NCBI RefSeq assembly: GCF_017743995.1
Contig: NZ_JAGHRB010000011.1
Span: forward strand, 1 to 64,000
Direction: 5' to 3'
DNA from: Ruegeria sp. R13_0
GTDB taxonomy: Bacteria; Pseudomonadota; Alphaproteobacteria; Rhodobacterales; Rhodobacteraceae
Length of the DNA stretch: 64,000 nucleotides
Made by a program: the position numbers and the translations under genes. Of the stretch, positions 54,930 through 63,488 are shown in pieces (positions within the stretch are counted from its first letter, which is position 1; each line of letters begins with the position of its first letter). Under the pieces are notes generated by a model, which saw only the letters and a list, made by a program, of their open reading frames with translations, was not told the DNA's origin and ran no database searches.

Positions 54930-55904
54930 ATGGAATTCCTTTCCTCCATCAACAACGTCCTAACGCAACACCTTGGTGAGTTCGGCCCCCTGATCGTGGT
55001 CGGCGTGCTTGGTTTCGTGTTGATTGCCGTGGCCGTTCTGCTGATGTTGAACCAGCCCGAAGATCCGCTAAAGAAGCTGCAACGTAGCACAACGGCTCCG
55101 AAGAAAGAGAAGAAACCCAAAAAAGACCAACTGCGAAACGGCGGTCGGAATGAACAGCTCGAGAAGTTCGCCACCTTCCTTGAACCCAAAAGTGAAGAGG
55201 AACTTTCCGCCGTTCAACTGACGATGCGTCAGGCTGGCTACCAGTCGAAAGATGCCGTTCGTTTCTATCACTTTGCGCAGTTCGCTCTTGGCATATTAGG
55301 CATTTTGTTCGGAGTGTTGTGGGTAACGGTGTTCTCGGGCGGTCAGGAATTTACCGGAACACAATTGTTGATCCGCGTTCTGATCCCCGGCGCGATTGGC
55401 TACTACATCCCCAAATATTGGATCACACGCCGCGTGGAAGAGAGAAAACAGGCCATAACAGCGGCCTTTCCAGACACGTTGGACTTGATGCTGGTCTGCG
55501 TCGAAGCTGGCCAATCCCTAGATCAGGCGATCGTTCGAGTGGCGTCGGAAATGAAAAGCTCCTACCCCGAGATTTCTCAGGAATTCGAGGTTGTGGCCTA
55601 CGAGATGAAGGCCGGTAAAGACAAAGATACAGTCCTGCGTGATTTCGGAACCCGCTGCGGCGTTCAAGATGTAAGGGCGTTTGTAACCGTGATGATCCAA
55701 TCCGCCACATTCGGTACCTCCATCGCCGAAGCTCTGCGGGTCTATGCCGGTGAAATGCGTGACAAACGTGTGATGCGCGCGGAAGAAGCCGCAAACAAGT
55801 TGCCTACCAAGATGACTTTGGTCACAATGGGGCTGACGGTGCCACCGCTGCTTGTCATTCTGGTCGGACCGTCTGCAGGTGTGATTGCTGACTTCGGAGG
55901 ATGA
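54930..55904 (+). CDS. tadC: Tad pilus inner-membrane platform protein TadC
   Basis: A 324-residue paralogue of TadB with a T2SSF domain: FPDTLDLMLVCVEAGQSLDQAIVRVASEM and VRAFVTVMIQSATFGTSIAEALRVYAGEMRDKRVMRAEEAANKLPTKMTLVTMGLTVPPLLVILVGP. An N-terminal membrane segment precedes a lysine-rich cytoplasmic stretch (about 50-75). It starts 10 bases after tadB. Confidence 0.94.
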   Translation: MEFLSSINNVLTQHLGEFGPLIVVGVLGFVLIAVAVLLMLNQPEDPLKKLQRSTTAPKKEKKPKKDQLRNGGRNEQLEKFATFLEPKSEEELSAVQLTMRQAGYQSKDAVRFYHFAQFALGILGILFGVLWVTVFSGGQEFTGTQLLIRVLIPGAIGYYIPKYWITRRVEERKQAITAAFPDTLDLMLVCVEAGQSLDQAIVRVASEMKSSYPEISQEFEVVAYEMKAGKDKDTVLRDFGTRCGVQDVRAFVTVMIQSATFGTSIAEALRVYAGEMRDKRVMRAEEAANKLPTKMTLVTMGLTVPPLLVILVGPSAGVIADFGG

Positions 55905-55914
55905 TTTAACTTCG

Positions 55915-56496
55915 ATGCTTCCAGGAAAAGGCTGCGCCTTGCTTAGGCTTCGCCGGAGTTTTCAGGCCATCATGGTTTTCGCCATGGTGGCCTCTTGTAC
56001 GGAAGGGAGCCTGTCGGATGACCTCGATGCGCCGGGTATAGATCCGACGGGACAAGCCGAAGACAGCATCACCGTGGGAAACCGCCTGATGGCCGCCGGA
56101 GAATATGAGCTGGCCCTCGACAGCTTTACCCGCGCCGCGCTGGACCAAGGGATGACGCCGCAGGTTCTGACCTCATTGGGGACGGCCAATCTGGGGCTGC
56201 GTCGGTTGGGACAGGCCGAGACGCTTCTGCGCCGCGCGGTCGAGGATGACACGGACTGGCCGGTGGCTTGGAATAATTTAGGTGTTCTGCTGATGGAAAC
56301 CGGACAATATCCCGAAGCGGAGCAGGTGTTTCGCCGGGCCTTTGCGTTGGACAATGGCGAAAGTGACGCAATCCGCGACAATCTTCGCTTAGCTATCGCA
56401 AAAATGGAAAATCCTGTTAATAATACCGATCAAGAACAAGAATATACGCTGGAGCAGCTAGGCGACGGGCAATTTTCGCTACGCAAAATCCAGTAA
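55915..56496 (+). CDS. TPR lipoprotein of the Tad locus
   Basis: A 193-residue probable lipoprotein (N terminus MLPGKGCALLRLRRSFQAIMVFAMVASC, lipobox VASC) with about three TPR units (AGEYELALDSFTRAALDQG, RRLGQAETLLRRAVEDD, GQYPEAEQVFRRAFAL). A GGAGG overlapping the end of tadC is 14 bases from the ATG, longer than usual. An upstream in-frame TTG at 55885 inside tadC is possible. Its role is presumably that of a TadD-like pilotin or scaffold. Confidence 0.82.
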   Translation: MLPGKGCALLRLRRSFQAIMVFAMVASCTEGSLSDDLDAPGIDPTGQAEDSITVGNRLMAAGEYELALDSFTRAALDQGMTPQVLTSLGTANLGLRRLGQAETLLRRAVEDDTDWPVAWNNLGVLLMETGQYPEAEQVFRRAFALDNGESDAIRDNLRLAIAKMENPVNNTDQEQEYTLEQLGDGQFSLRKIQ

Positions 56497-56526
56497 CCGA
56501 GGCAAGAGCAGTAAAAGGACGCAAAA

Positions 56527-57378
56527 ATGCGCCAACAATTCTTGATTCCGTCACTCGTGGTCACTGGGTTGATCCTGTCCGCCTGTGCAAAAGAAACCGA
56601 AGAGGAAAAGGTTGAACGCACATTTCAGGAAGTGAACGTCATTGACGAAACCAACCTGAACGACGTGCTTCTGACCGCCGCCGACCCCAACGAGGCGGTC
56701 ACCTATTTCCATAATGCCGCCGCCAAGAACCCCGACCGGATCGACCTGCAGCGTGGGCTTGCGATCTCGCTGGGTCGCGCCAAACGCTCGACCGAGGCGG
56801 CCGCCGCATGGAAACGGGTGACGACCATGAACGGCGCAAATGCGGCCGATCGGGTCGAATACGCGGATGCGCTGGTGCGCAATGGGGATTGGAACACGGC
56901 CCACACCGTTTTGAACTCGGTCCCGCCGACTCATGAATCGTTCAAGCGCTACCGGCTTGAAGCCGTTGTCGCGGATTCCCGCAAAGAATGGAAACGCGCC
57001 GATCACTTCTATGAAACGGCCGTGGGCCTGACCACGCGCCCCGGTGGGGTTATGAACAACTGGGGCTATTCCAAGCTGACCCGCGGGCAATATGCCGAGG
57101 CCGAACGCCTGTTCACCGAGGCCGTCCGCCAGGACAAGAGCCTGTTTACAGCCAAGAACAACCTGGTTTTGGCCCGGTCGGCGCAGGGGAATTACAGCCT
57201 GCCCGTGGTTCCCATGACACAGGTTGAACGCGCCCGGCTGTTGAACACGATGGCAATTTCCGCGGTGAAACAAGGGGATACGACAACCGGCAAGAACCTC
57301 TTGCGTGAGGCGATTGCGACACATCCCCAGCATTTCGATGAAGCCGTCCGCTCGCTTCGCGCGCTCGAGGAAAGCTGA
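56527..57378 (+). CDS. tadD: TPR lipoprotein TadD
   Basis: A 283-residue lipoprotein (MRQQFLIPSLVVTGLILSAC, lipobox LSAC) with TPR-like helices throughout: NPDRIDLQRGLAISLGRAKRSTEAAAAWKRV, WKRADHFYETAVGLTT, RGQYAEAERLFTEAVRQD. TadD proteins are periplasmic lipoproteins thought to assist secretin assembly. It lies 30 bases after the previous TPR gene and 3 bases before the prepilin peptidase gene. Confidence 0.85.
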   Translation: MRQQFLIPSLVVTGLILSACAKETEEEKVERTFQEVNVIDETNLNDVLLTAADPNEAVTYFHNAAAKNPDRIDLQRGLAISLGRAKRSTEAAAAWKRVTTMNGANAADRVEYADALVRNGDWNTAHTVLNSVPPTHESFKRYRLEAVVADSRKEWKRADHFYETAVGLTTRPGGVMNNWGYSKLTRGQYAEAERLFTEAVRQDKSLFTAKNNLVLARSAQGNYSLPVVPMTQVERARLLNTMAISAVKQGDTTTGKNLLREAIATHPQHFDEAVRSLRALEES

Positions 57379-57381
57379 CAC

Positions 57382-57927
57382 ATGGCAATCCCGGCCTTTG
57401 TGGCGGCATGGTTTCTGCCCTTTGTTCTGCCGATCTGCATTTACGTCGCCTTCACGGATATGCGTGAAATGAAGATCAAGAACCACGCCGTCACGGCGCT
57501 GGTTCTGGTCTATATCGTCGTTGGGCTGTTTGTGCTGCCTCCGTGGTCGACGGGGCTGATTGGAGGGCAGATCGGCCCTCTTGATATCGCGTTACCGATC
57601 TATGTCTGGCAATTCCTGCACATATTCATCGTTCTCCTCGCCGGTATCATCCTGAACGCCGCCGGAGCGATGGGCGCGGGCGATGCCAAATTTCTGGCCG
57701 CAGCCGCTCCGTTCATCTGGTTCGCAGATATGATTCTACTCATGGCTATTCTGATGGCCTGTACCTTGGGGGCCGTAGCGACCCACCGTTTGGCCAAGCA
57801 CACAAGGCTGCGCACGATTGCCCCACATTGGGAGAGCTGGGACAAAGGCAAAAAGTTCCCGATGGGGCTGGCCCTGTCCGGTTCGCTTGCCATGTATCTG
57901 ATTCTTGGGACTGTTCTCGGATCGTAA
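57382..57927 (+). CDS. cpaA: Prepilin peptidase CpaA/TadV
   Basis: A 181-residue membrane aspartic peptidase that cleaves prepilins. The short form has no N-terminal methyltransferase domain. About five or six helices are seen. The conserved AFTDMREMKIKNHA (first catalytic Asp, in the family FxDxR position) is near residue 28, and GAMGAGDAKFLAAAAP carries the GxGD motif. It should process the two pilins, which have unusual G/AVTVDW sites. Confidence 0.93.
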   Translation: MAIPAFVAAWFLPFVLPICIYVAFTDMREMKIKNHAVTALVLVYIVVGLFVLPPWSTGLIGGQIGPLDIALPIYVWQFLHIFIVLLAGIILNAAGAMGAGDAKFLAAAAPFIWFADMILLMAILMACTLGAVATHRLAKHTRLRTIAPHWESWDKGKKFPMGLALSGSLAMYLILGTVLGS

Positions 57928-58044
57928 ACTATCATCTGCGCGCCTTGTCACTGCCTTGGTCCCGCCACAAAGCTGCGCCAGATTTCACACAACTGGCCCG
58001 CTTTGGGGCTTTTGGTGTGACATCAGAACAGACGAGTCCCGCTT

Positions 58045-59352
58045 ATGAATATGCAGACCTCCGCAGTTATGGCGCCTCCTACCCCGAAGGGTTTGGGTGA
58101 AATGCAGCTCCCGCTGGTGATGATGCGGGACATTTTGCTGAAGACGATCTTTCGCAAAAATGCCAGCACCGTGACCGAAGTGGCCGAGGCTATCTGCCTG
58201 CCCGGCTCGGTCACGCAGGAACTGATCGACATCGCCCGTGACCAAAAGCTGCTCGAGGCCACTGGCACACTGAACGCCAATAGCGGCAATGAGATGGGCT
58301 ATCAGCTGACCGACGCCGGCAAGGCCCGTGCGTTGGACGCGCTCAGCCAGTCGGAATATTTCGGTGCTATGCCCGTGCCGCTGGATGTGTATCGCGAGCA
58401 GGTCAAACGCCAGTCGATCCGCAATATTCAGGTCACAAGGGATCAGTTGACCAACGCGATGGGCCATCTGGTTTTGCCCGACAGCCTGCTGGATCACCTC
58501 GGCCCCGCAGTCAGCGCAGGCCGCTCGATCCTGATGTATGGCCCTCCGGGGAATGGTAAGTCTTCGATCTCGAACGGTATTCGGGATGCATTGGGTGACA
58601 ATGTCTATGTCCCCTACGCTATCGAATATGCCGGTCAGGTGATCACCGTTTATGACCCGATCGTACATACCGCGATTGAGCAGGAGCCTGACGACCCCAA
58701 CAGCCTGCGCCGCCGCAAGCGGTTCGATTCGCGCTATGTGCAGTGCGAACGCCCAACCGTGGTAACCGGCGGCGAATTGTCGCTCAGCATGTTGGACTTG
58801 GTCTACAACCCCACCGCGCGGACCTATCAGGCCCCGCTGCAGCTGAAATCGACCGGCGGTATCTTTATCGTGGACGACCTTGGACGACAGGCCGAACCCC
58901 CTCAGGCCCTCGTCAACCGCTGGATTGTTCCGCTGGAAGAGAACAAGGATATCCTCGGCCTGCAATCGGGTGAAAAGTTCGAGGTACCCTTCGACACGCT
59001 GGTCATCTTCTCGACCAACTTCCACCCGAATGAGATCTTCGACCAAGCGGCCCTGCGCCGGATCTTCTTCAAGATCAAGATTGATGGTCCGAACCAAGAG
59101 AACTTCCTGAAGATCTTCGCAATGGTCGCCCGCAAACGCGGCATGCCACTGGATGAGGCCGCGCTGGTGCATCTGTTGAAGGTGAAATACCCGACGATCG
59201 ACAACATCTATGCGAACTACCAGCCGATCTTCCTGATCGACCAGATGATCTCGATCTGTGAGTTCGAGGGCATCCCCTATCAGATGAGCCCCGACCTGAT
59301 CGACCGTGCCTGGGCCAACATGTTCGTCAAAGACGAGAAAATCGTCAAATAA
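58045..59352 (+). CDS. AAA+ ATPase at the end of the Tad locus
   Basis: A 435-residue cytoplasmic AAA+ protein. The N-terminal third has a winged-helix-like part (LKTIFRKNASTVTEVAEAICLPGSVTQELIDIARDQ). Walker A is GPPGNGKS (166-173) and Walker B IFIVDDLG (273-280), followed by a sensor 1 stretch LVIFSTNFHPNEIFDQAALRRI. It follows cpaA by 118 bases and is codirectional. Its role is unknown; position suggests pilus assembly or regulation, but it could be unrelated. Confidence 0.82.
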   Translation: MNMQTSAVMAPPTPKGLGEMQLPLVMMRDILLKTIFRKNASTVTEVAEAICLPGSVTQELIDIARDQKLLEATGTLNANSGNEMGYQLTDAGKARALDALSQSEYFGAMPVPLDVYREQVKRQSIRNIQVTRDQLTNAMGHLVLPDSLLDHLGPAVSAGRSILMYGPPGNGKSSISNGIRDALGDNVYVPYAIEYAGQVITVYDPIVHTAIEQEPDDPNSLRRRKRFDSRYVQCERPTVVTGGELSLSMLDLVYNPTARTYQAPLQLKSTGGIFIVDDLGRQAEPPQALVNRWIVPLEENKDILGLQSGEKFEVPFDTLVIFSTNFHPNEIFDQAALRRIFFKIKIDGPNQENFLKIFAMVARKRGMPLDEAALVHLLKVKYPTIDNIYANYQPIFLIDQMISICEFEGIPYQMSPDLIDRAWANMFVKDEKIVK

Positions 59353-59392
59353 CGCCGTGCCATTTTCGGGATGACAGGGGTAGTCTGCGCAC

Positions 59393-61804
59393 ATGACGCA
59401 GATTCCCGCCCGGATCGGCACTTGGTTCAGCACCAAGGGCTGGACCATCCACCCTCATCAGCAGGACATGTTCGACCGAGCGCAGGACCCGGCCACTTTG
59501 CTGATTGCACCCACTGGCGGCGGCAAAACGATGGCGGGGTTTCTGCCCTCATTGGCCGAGTTGGCGGACGGTACACGTGCCGGGTTGCATACTATATACG
59601 TCTCGCCCCTCAAGGCCCTTGCAGCAGATATCAAACGGAACCTGCGCACGCCGGTGGACGAGATTGGATTGCCCATCCGCATCGAGGACCGCACCGGCGA
59701 TACCTCAGCCACGCAGAAAAAACGCCAGCGCGCCGACCCGCCGCATATCCTGCTGACCACGCCCGAGAGTCTGGCTCTGCTGACCTCATATGAAGACGCT
59801 CCACGCATGTTTGATGGAGTGCAACGTGTGATCGTCGATGAAATCCACGCTTTGGCCGAAAGTAAGCGCGGGGATCAACTGATGCTGGCGCTGGCGCGGC
59901 TCCAGACTCTATGTCCAAACATCCGACGTGTGGGCTTGTCGGCCACTGTTGAGGACCCTCAGGCCATTGCCCGCTTTCTGGCCCGTCACCCCGACCCGTG
60001 TCAGATCATTCAAGCCGATCCTGGCCCCGATCCCAACATCGCGATGCTGGAAACTGCCGAGATGCCGCCATGGTCGGGCGGAGGCGCGGCCTATGCGATC
60101 CCAGCGGTGCTGGACCAAATCCGCCAACACAAGACGACACTGATCTTCCACAACACCCGCGCGCAGGCTGAGATTTTCTTTCACAATCTGTGGCTTGCCA
60201 ACGAGGACAGTCTGCCCATCGGAATCCATCACGGCAGTCTGGATCGCCAGCAACGCGAGAAGGTCGAGGCCGCCATGGTCCGAGGTGACCTGCGCGCCAT
60301 CGTATGCACCGGCTCTCTCGATTTAGGCATCGACTGGGGCGATGTTGATCTGGTGATCCAGATCGGCGCGCCCAAGAACGTCAAGCGGCTGGTGCAGCGT
60401 ATCGGACGGGCAAATCACCGCTATAACGCGCCGTCCAAAGCCTTGCTGGTACCTGCCAACAGGTTTGAAGTGGTCGAATGCGTGGCCGCTCTCGAGGCCG
60501 CAAAAGCCCATGATCTGGACGGAGAGCCGCGCGGCGCAGGCCCCCGAGACGTGCTGTGCCAACATATTCTGATCGCAGCGTCTGCGGGACCGTTTGATGC
60601 GGATACGCTGTTCACCGAGATGACTTCGGCCGGGCCATTTGCACAACTGTCGCGGCCAGAATTTGACGACTGCCTCGATTTCTGTGCGACCGGCGGCTAT
60701 GCCCTGCGGGCCTATGACAGGTGGCAACGGTTACAGCAACGCGCCGACGGTTTGTGGCAGCTAAGGGACCCCCGCGCCGCGGCCCGCATTCGGATGAACC
60801 TCGGTACCATTCAGGATAGCGATACCCTGAAAGTCCGCCTGAAACACAGCAGGGGCGGTAAACCACTGGGCGAGGTTGAGGAGGCCTTTGCAGCCACTCT
60901 GACCCCCGGCGACACCTTCCTGATCGGCGGTCAGATCGTGCGCTACGAGGGTCTGCGAGAGCTTGTGGTCGAAGTCAGCCGCCGTGCCGACAAGAAGCCC
61001 AAAATCGCCACTTTTGCGGGGACCAAGTTCGCCACCTCAACGCAGCTGAGCGACCGTATCCTGCGCATGTTCGCGCAGACCGATTGGCCTCAGCTGCCGC
61101 AACACACAGCCGACTGGTTGAAGCTTCAGAGACATGTCTCTCGCCTTCCCCAACGCAACCGCCTGCTGGTCGAGAGCTTTCCCAGCGACGGGCGCGAGCA
61201 TATTTGTGTCTACGGCTTCGCCGGGCGCAACGCCCAGCAAACTTTGGGCCTGCTCCTGACCAAACGGATGGAGGAAACTGGCCTTGCCCCGCTGGGGTTT
61301 GTTGCGACGGACTACGCGACCCTGATCTGGGGATTGGATGCAGTAACCGATCCAACGCCTCTGTTTCGGATCGATGCGCTGCGCGACGGGTTGGACACAT
61401 GGCTGGCGGGCAATGCCGTCATGAAGCGAACCTTTCGCGCCTCGGCCACCATCGCGGGCCTGATCGAGCGCAACACCGGCGGGCAACGCAAAAGCGGGCG
61501 GCAAGCCACGTTCTCGTCAGATATCCTCTATGATACGCTGCTGAAATACGACCCGGACCACCTTTTGATGCAAATCACCCGCGAAGAGGCCATGCGCGGC
61601 CTCGTCGATTTCGGGCGGATCGAGGCGATGGTGGAACGGATTGGCGACCGCATTGATCTGGTTCGGCTGGACCGCGTGTCACCTCTCGCCGCGCCCTTGC
61701 TCCTTGAAGTTGGCAAAGTTCCGGTCAAAGGGGCCGCCGAAGAACGCTTGCTGGCAGAGGAAAGTGCGCGACTGCTGCAGGCGGCCGGGTTGGATACGCT
61801 CTGA
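59393..61804 (+). CDS. Ligase-associated DEXH-box DNA helicase (Lhr-like)
   Basis: An 803-residue superfamily 2 helicase of the ligase-associated DNA-damage type. Walker A PTGGGKT at 40-46, TTPES (122-126), DEIH box (149-152), then the second RecA domain with IFHNTRAQAEIFF, GSLDLGIDWGDVDLVIQIG and RLVQRIGRANHR. A long C-terminal Lhr-type extension follows. In alphaproteobacteria it is usually near an ATP-dependent ligase, an MBL exonuclease and PdeM; here only PdeM is adjacent. Confidence 0.92.
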   Translation: MTQIPARIGTWFSTKGWTIHPHQQDMFDRAQDPATLLIAPTGGGKTMAGFLPSLAELADGTRAGLHTIYVSPLKALAADIKRNLRTPVDEIGLPIRIEDRTGDTSATQKKRQRADPPHILLTTPESLALLTSYEDAPRMFDGVQRVIVDEIHALAESKRGDQLMLALARLQTLCPNIRRVGLSATVEDPQAIARFLARHPDPCQIIQADPGPDPNIAMLETAEMPPWSGGGAAYAIPAVLDQIRQHKTTLIFHNTRAQAEIFFHNLWLANEDSLPIGIHHGSLDRQQREKVEAAMVRGDLRAIVCTGSLDLGIDWGDVDLVIQIGAPKNVKRLVQRIGRANHRYNAPSKALLVPANRFEVVECVAALEAAKAHDLDGEPRGAGPRDVLCQHILIAASAGPFDADTLFTEMTSAGPFAQLSRPEFDDCLDFCATGGYALRAYDRWQRLQQRADGLWQLRDPRAAARIRMNLGTIQDSDTLKVRLKHSRGGKPLGEVEEAFAATLTPGDTFLIGGQIVRYEGLRELVVEVSRRADKKPKIATFAGTKFATSTQLSDRILRMFAQTDWPQLPQHTADWLKLQRHVSRLPQRNRLLVESFPSDGREHICVYGFAGRNAQQTLGLLLTKRMEETGLAPLGFVATDYATLIWGLDAVTDPTPLFRIDALRDGLDTWLAGNAVMKRTFRASATIAGLIERNTGGQRKSGRQATFSSDILYDTLLKYDPDHLLMQITREEAMRGLVDFGRIEAMVERIGDRIDLVRLDRVSPLAAPLLLEVGKVPVKGAAEERLLAEESARLLQAAGLDTL

Positions 61805-61836
61805 TCCACCTTGCGCGGGCGCGCAAAACGCGCGAA

Positions 61837-61851
61837 GAACGTTCCATGAAC
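61837..61851 (+). promoter_or_regulatory. Possible alphaproteobacterial LexA-type site over the pdeM start
   Basis: GAACGTTCCATGAAC contains GAAC-N7-GAAC, the reverse of the GTTC-N7-GTTC motif bound by alphaproteobacterial LexA. It overlaps the ATG of pdeM. Eight fixed bases are expected about twice by chance in a window of this size, so only its place at a DNA-repair gene makes it notable. Confidence 0.3.
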
Positions 61852-62508
61852 AAGGTTGAGTTTTCCTTTGCAGGGCAGAACCTGAGCGCCCTACCCTCGG
61901 GCGCATTGTGGTGGCCTGAGCGGAAATTGCTGTGTGTCTCCGACCTGCATCTCGGCAAGTCTGAACGTATGGCCCGGCGCGGTGGAACGATCCTGCCGCC
62001 CTATGACAGTCAGGACAGTTTGGACAGGCTGGCTAAAGATCTGGAGCATACGCGCGCTGCAACCGTGGTCTGTCTAGGAGACAGCTTTGATGATCTTGAC
62101 GCCTCCCTGTCCCTGCCCGGCGCCGAGAGGCTGCGTATTGCAACCCTGCAAGCCGGGCGTCGCTGGATCTGGATCGAAGGCAATCACGACCCCGGCCCGG
62201 TAGAACTCGGCGGTACGCATCTGGCCGAGTGGACTTGCGACACGCTCTCCTTTCGCCATATCGCGCAGCCAGGGGCGCAAGGCGAAATTTCGGGTCACTA
62301 TCATCCAAAGGCCACGCTACGCGCGGGTGGCCGCAGCATCACGCGCCCGGCCTTTCTGTTCGATTCAAATCGTCTGATCCTGCCCGCCTTTGGCACCTAT
62401 ACCGGCGGGTTGCGCAGCTCGGATCAGGTTTTGACTGGTCTGATGGGACCGAAGGCATTGGCAATCCTGACGGGCCCTAAACCGCAGATGATCCCAATGC
62501 CTCGCTGA
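61846..62508 (+). CDS. pdeM: Ligase-associated DNA-damage endonuclease PdeM
   Basis: A 220-residue calcineurin-like metallophosphoesterase. The metal-binding blocks appear in order: VSDLHLGKSE (32-40), LGDSFDD (77-83), EGNHD (111-115) and GHYHPK (150-155), with RMARRGGTILPPYDS after the first. It follows the DEXH helicase by 41 bases and is probably co-transcribed. Family members act as endonucleases in the ligase-associated repair set. A LexA-like motif overlaps its start. Confidence 0.92.
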   Translation: MNKVEFSFAGQNLSALPSGALWWPERKLLCVSDLHLGKSERMARRGGTILPPYDSQDSLDRLAKDLEHTRAATVVCLGDSFDDLDASLSLPGAERLRIATLQAGRRWIWIEGNHDPGPVELGGTHLAEWTCDTLSFRHIAQPGAQGEISGHYHPKATLRAGGRSITRPAFLFDSNRLILPAFGTYTGGLRSSDQVLTGLMGPKALAILTGPKPQMIPMPR

Positions 62509-62532
62509 GACGAAAGGACGTCGTGCAGCGCC

Positions 62533-63285
62533 TCAGATCAGGCCGTCCTCTTCCAGCATCGGCCGGTACTTACGGCTGACCGGAACAAGATCGCCATTGA
62601 CCAGACTCAGGAAGATCTTGCCCTCGGACCGTTCAACACCCGTAACGGCCTCATCGCACACCCAATGCGACCGGTGCGAGCAATGGCCCGCAACAGGCTC
62701 CATCTCGTCTATGGCATCGGTAAAGCGTGAGCGGATCGTAAAGGTCCCCTCAGACGTTACGACGTCCACATTGTGGTCGCGCACGGTCAGGCGGTAGAAC
62801 TCACCCTGAAAACTCTCGGGCAGACGGCGCGCAAGCCGTGGCATCGGCTTTAGCTCAGGTTCGGCTTCGACCTTCCCATCGCGCCATTCGGCCCGACGCA
62901 CCAGCAACAGGCCTGTGGCAAACAATATGCCGTAGCTGGCAACAGTCGTCATCTCAGGCGCCATATGACCACCCCAGGTGAACAGCAACCACGCCAAAAG
63001 CCAGAGGGTCGGAGTGAACATCGCAAGAATCACAACCGCATAGGCCAGATCGCGCGCGGGCAGTTGCTCCAAAACCTGATGTCGTTCAATCACGTTCCGA
63101 GCAGCCCAAATGGCGGCCAAAGCCAACACCATAACGCCAGCCCAGAACAGCAAACGCAGGGAAAAAGACAGCTCTGCGGCCAGAAAAGGGGGGAATACGT
63201 AGGCAAGCAAGGGTAGGAAAACAACGCCTGCGACCACCCGCTGTGGGGTACAAAGAGAACGCAATAGCCCGATGTTTAACGTCAT
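62533..63285 (-). CDS. Membrane-bound LytTR-type DNA-binding regulator
   Basis: A 250-residue protein: four hydrophobic helices (about 17-36, 42-62, 80-105, 112-130), a short linker, and a C-terminal LytTR DNA-binding domain (about 160-245) with FYRLTVRDHNVDVVTSEG, DEMEPVAGHCSHRSHWV and GKIFLSLVNGDLVPVSRKY. It probably senses a membrane signal and binds DNA directly. There is no receiver domain or kinase gene. ATG 63285 is preferred because earlier residues lack membrane character. Confidence 0.9.
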   Translation of the reverse strand: MTLNIGLLRSLCTPQRVVAGVVFLPLLAYVFPPFLAAELSFSLRLLFWAGVMVLALAAIWAARNVIERHQVLEQLPARDLAYAVVILAMFTPTLWLLAWLLFTWGGHMAPEMTTVASYGILFATGLLLVRRAEWRDGKVEAEPELKPMPRLARRLPESFQGEFYRLTVRDHNVDVVTSEGTFTIRSRFTDAIDEMEPVAGHCSHRSHWVCDEAVTGVERSEGKIFLSLVNGDLVPVSRKYRPMLEEDGLI

Positions 63286-63418
63286 ACTTACAGAACAACG
63301 GCCCAAGACCCAGTCAGGACATCTTGGACGGTCACGATGTTTACTCGGCAACTGACTGGGAAATAACGGTTATCATGAATTGAGGTCCTGTAAAACACAA
63401 TTCATGCATAGGTTTGGG

Positions 63419-63475
63419 CGCAGGCCGCTGACCCGGCCTGCGTCACGTTAGACTCGGACCGCACAGCGCGGTCCG
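63419..63475 (-). terminator. Two tandem hairpins after folD
   Basis: CGCAGGCCG (63419-63427) with CGGCCTGCG (63434-63442), and TCGGACCGC (63454-63462) with GCGGTCCGA (63468-63476), each a 9-base stem, lie just downstream of folD (minus strand). Neither has a T run. Confidence 0.5.
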
Positions 63476-63488
63476 ACGAAGTCGTGGA

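Noticed and set aside
57985-59448. 487-codon leftward open frame
   Set aside because: Antisense to the AAA+ ATPase gene, which has Walker A and B motifs in the sense frame.
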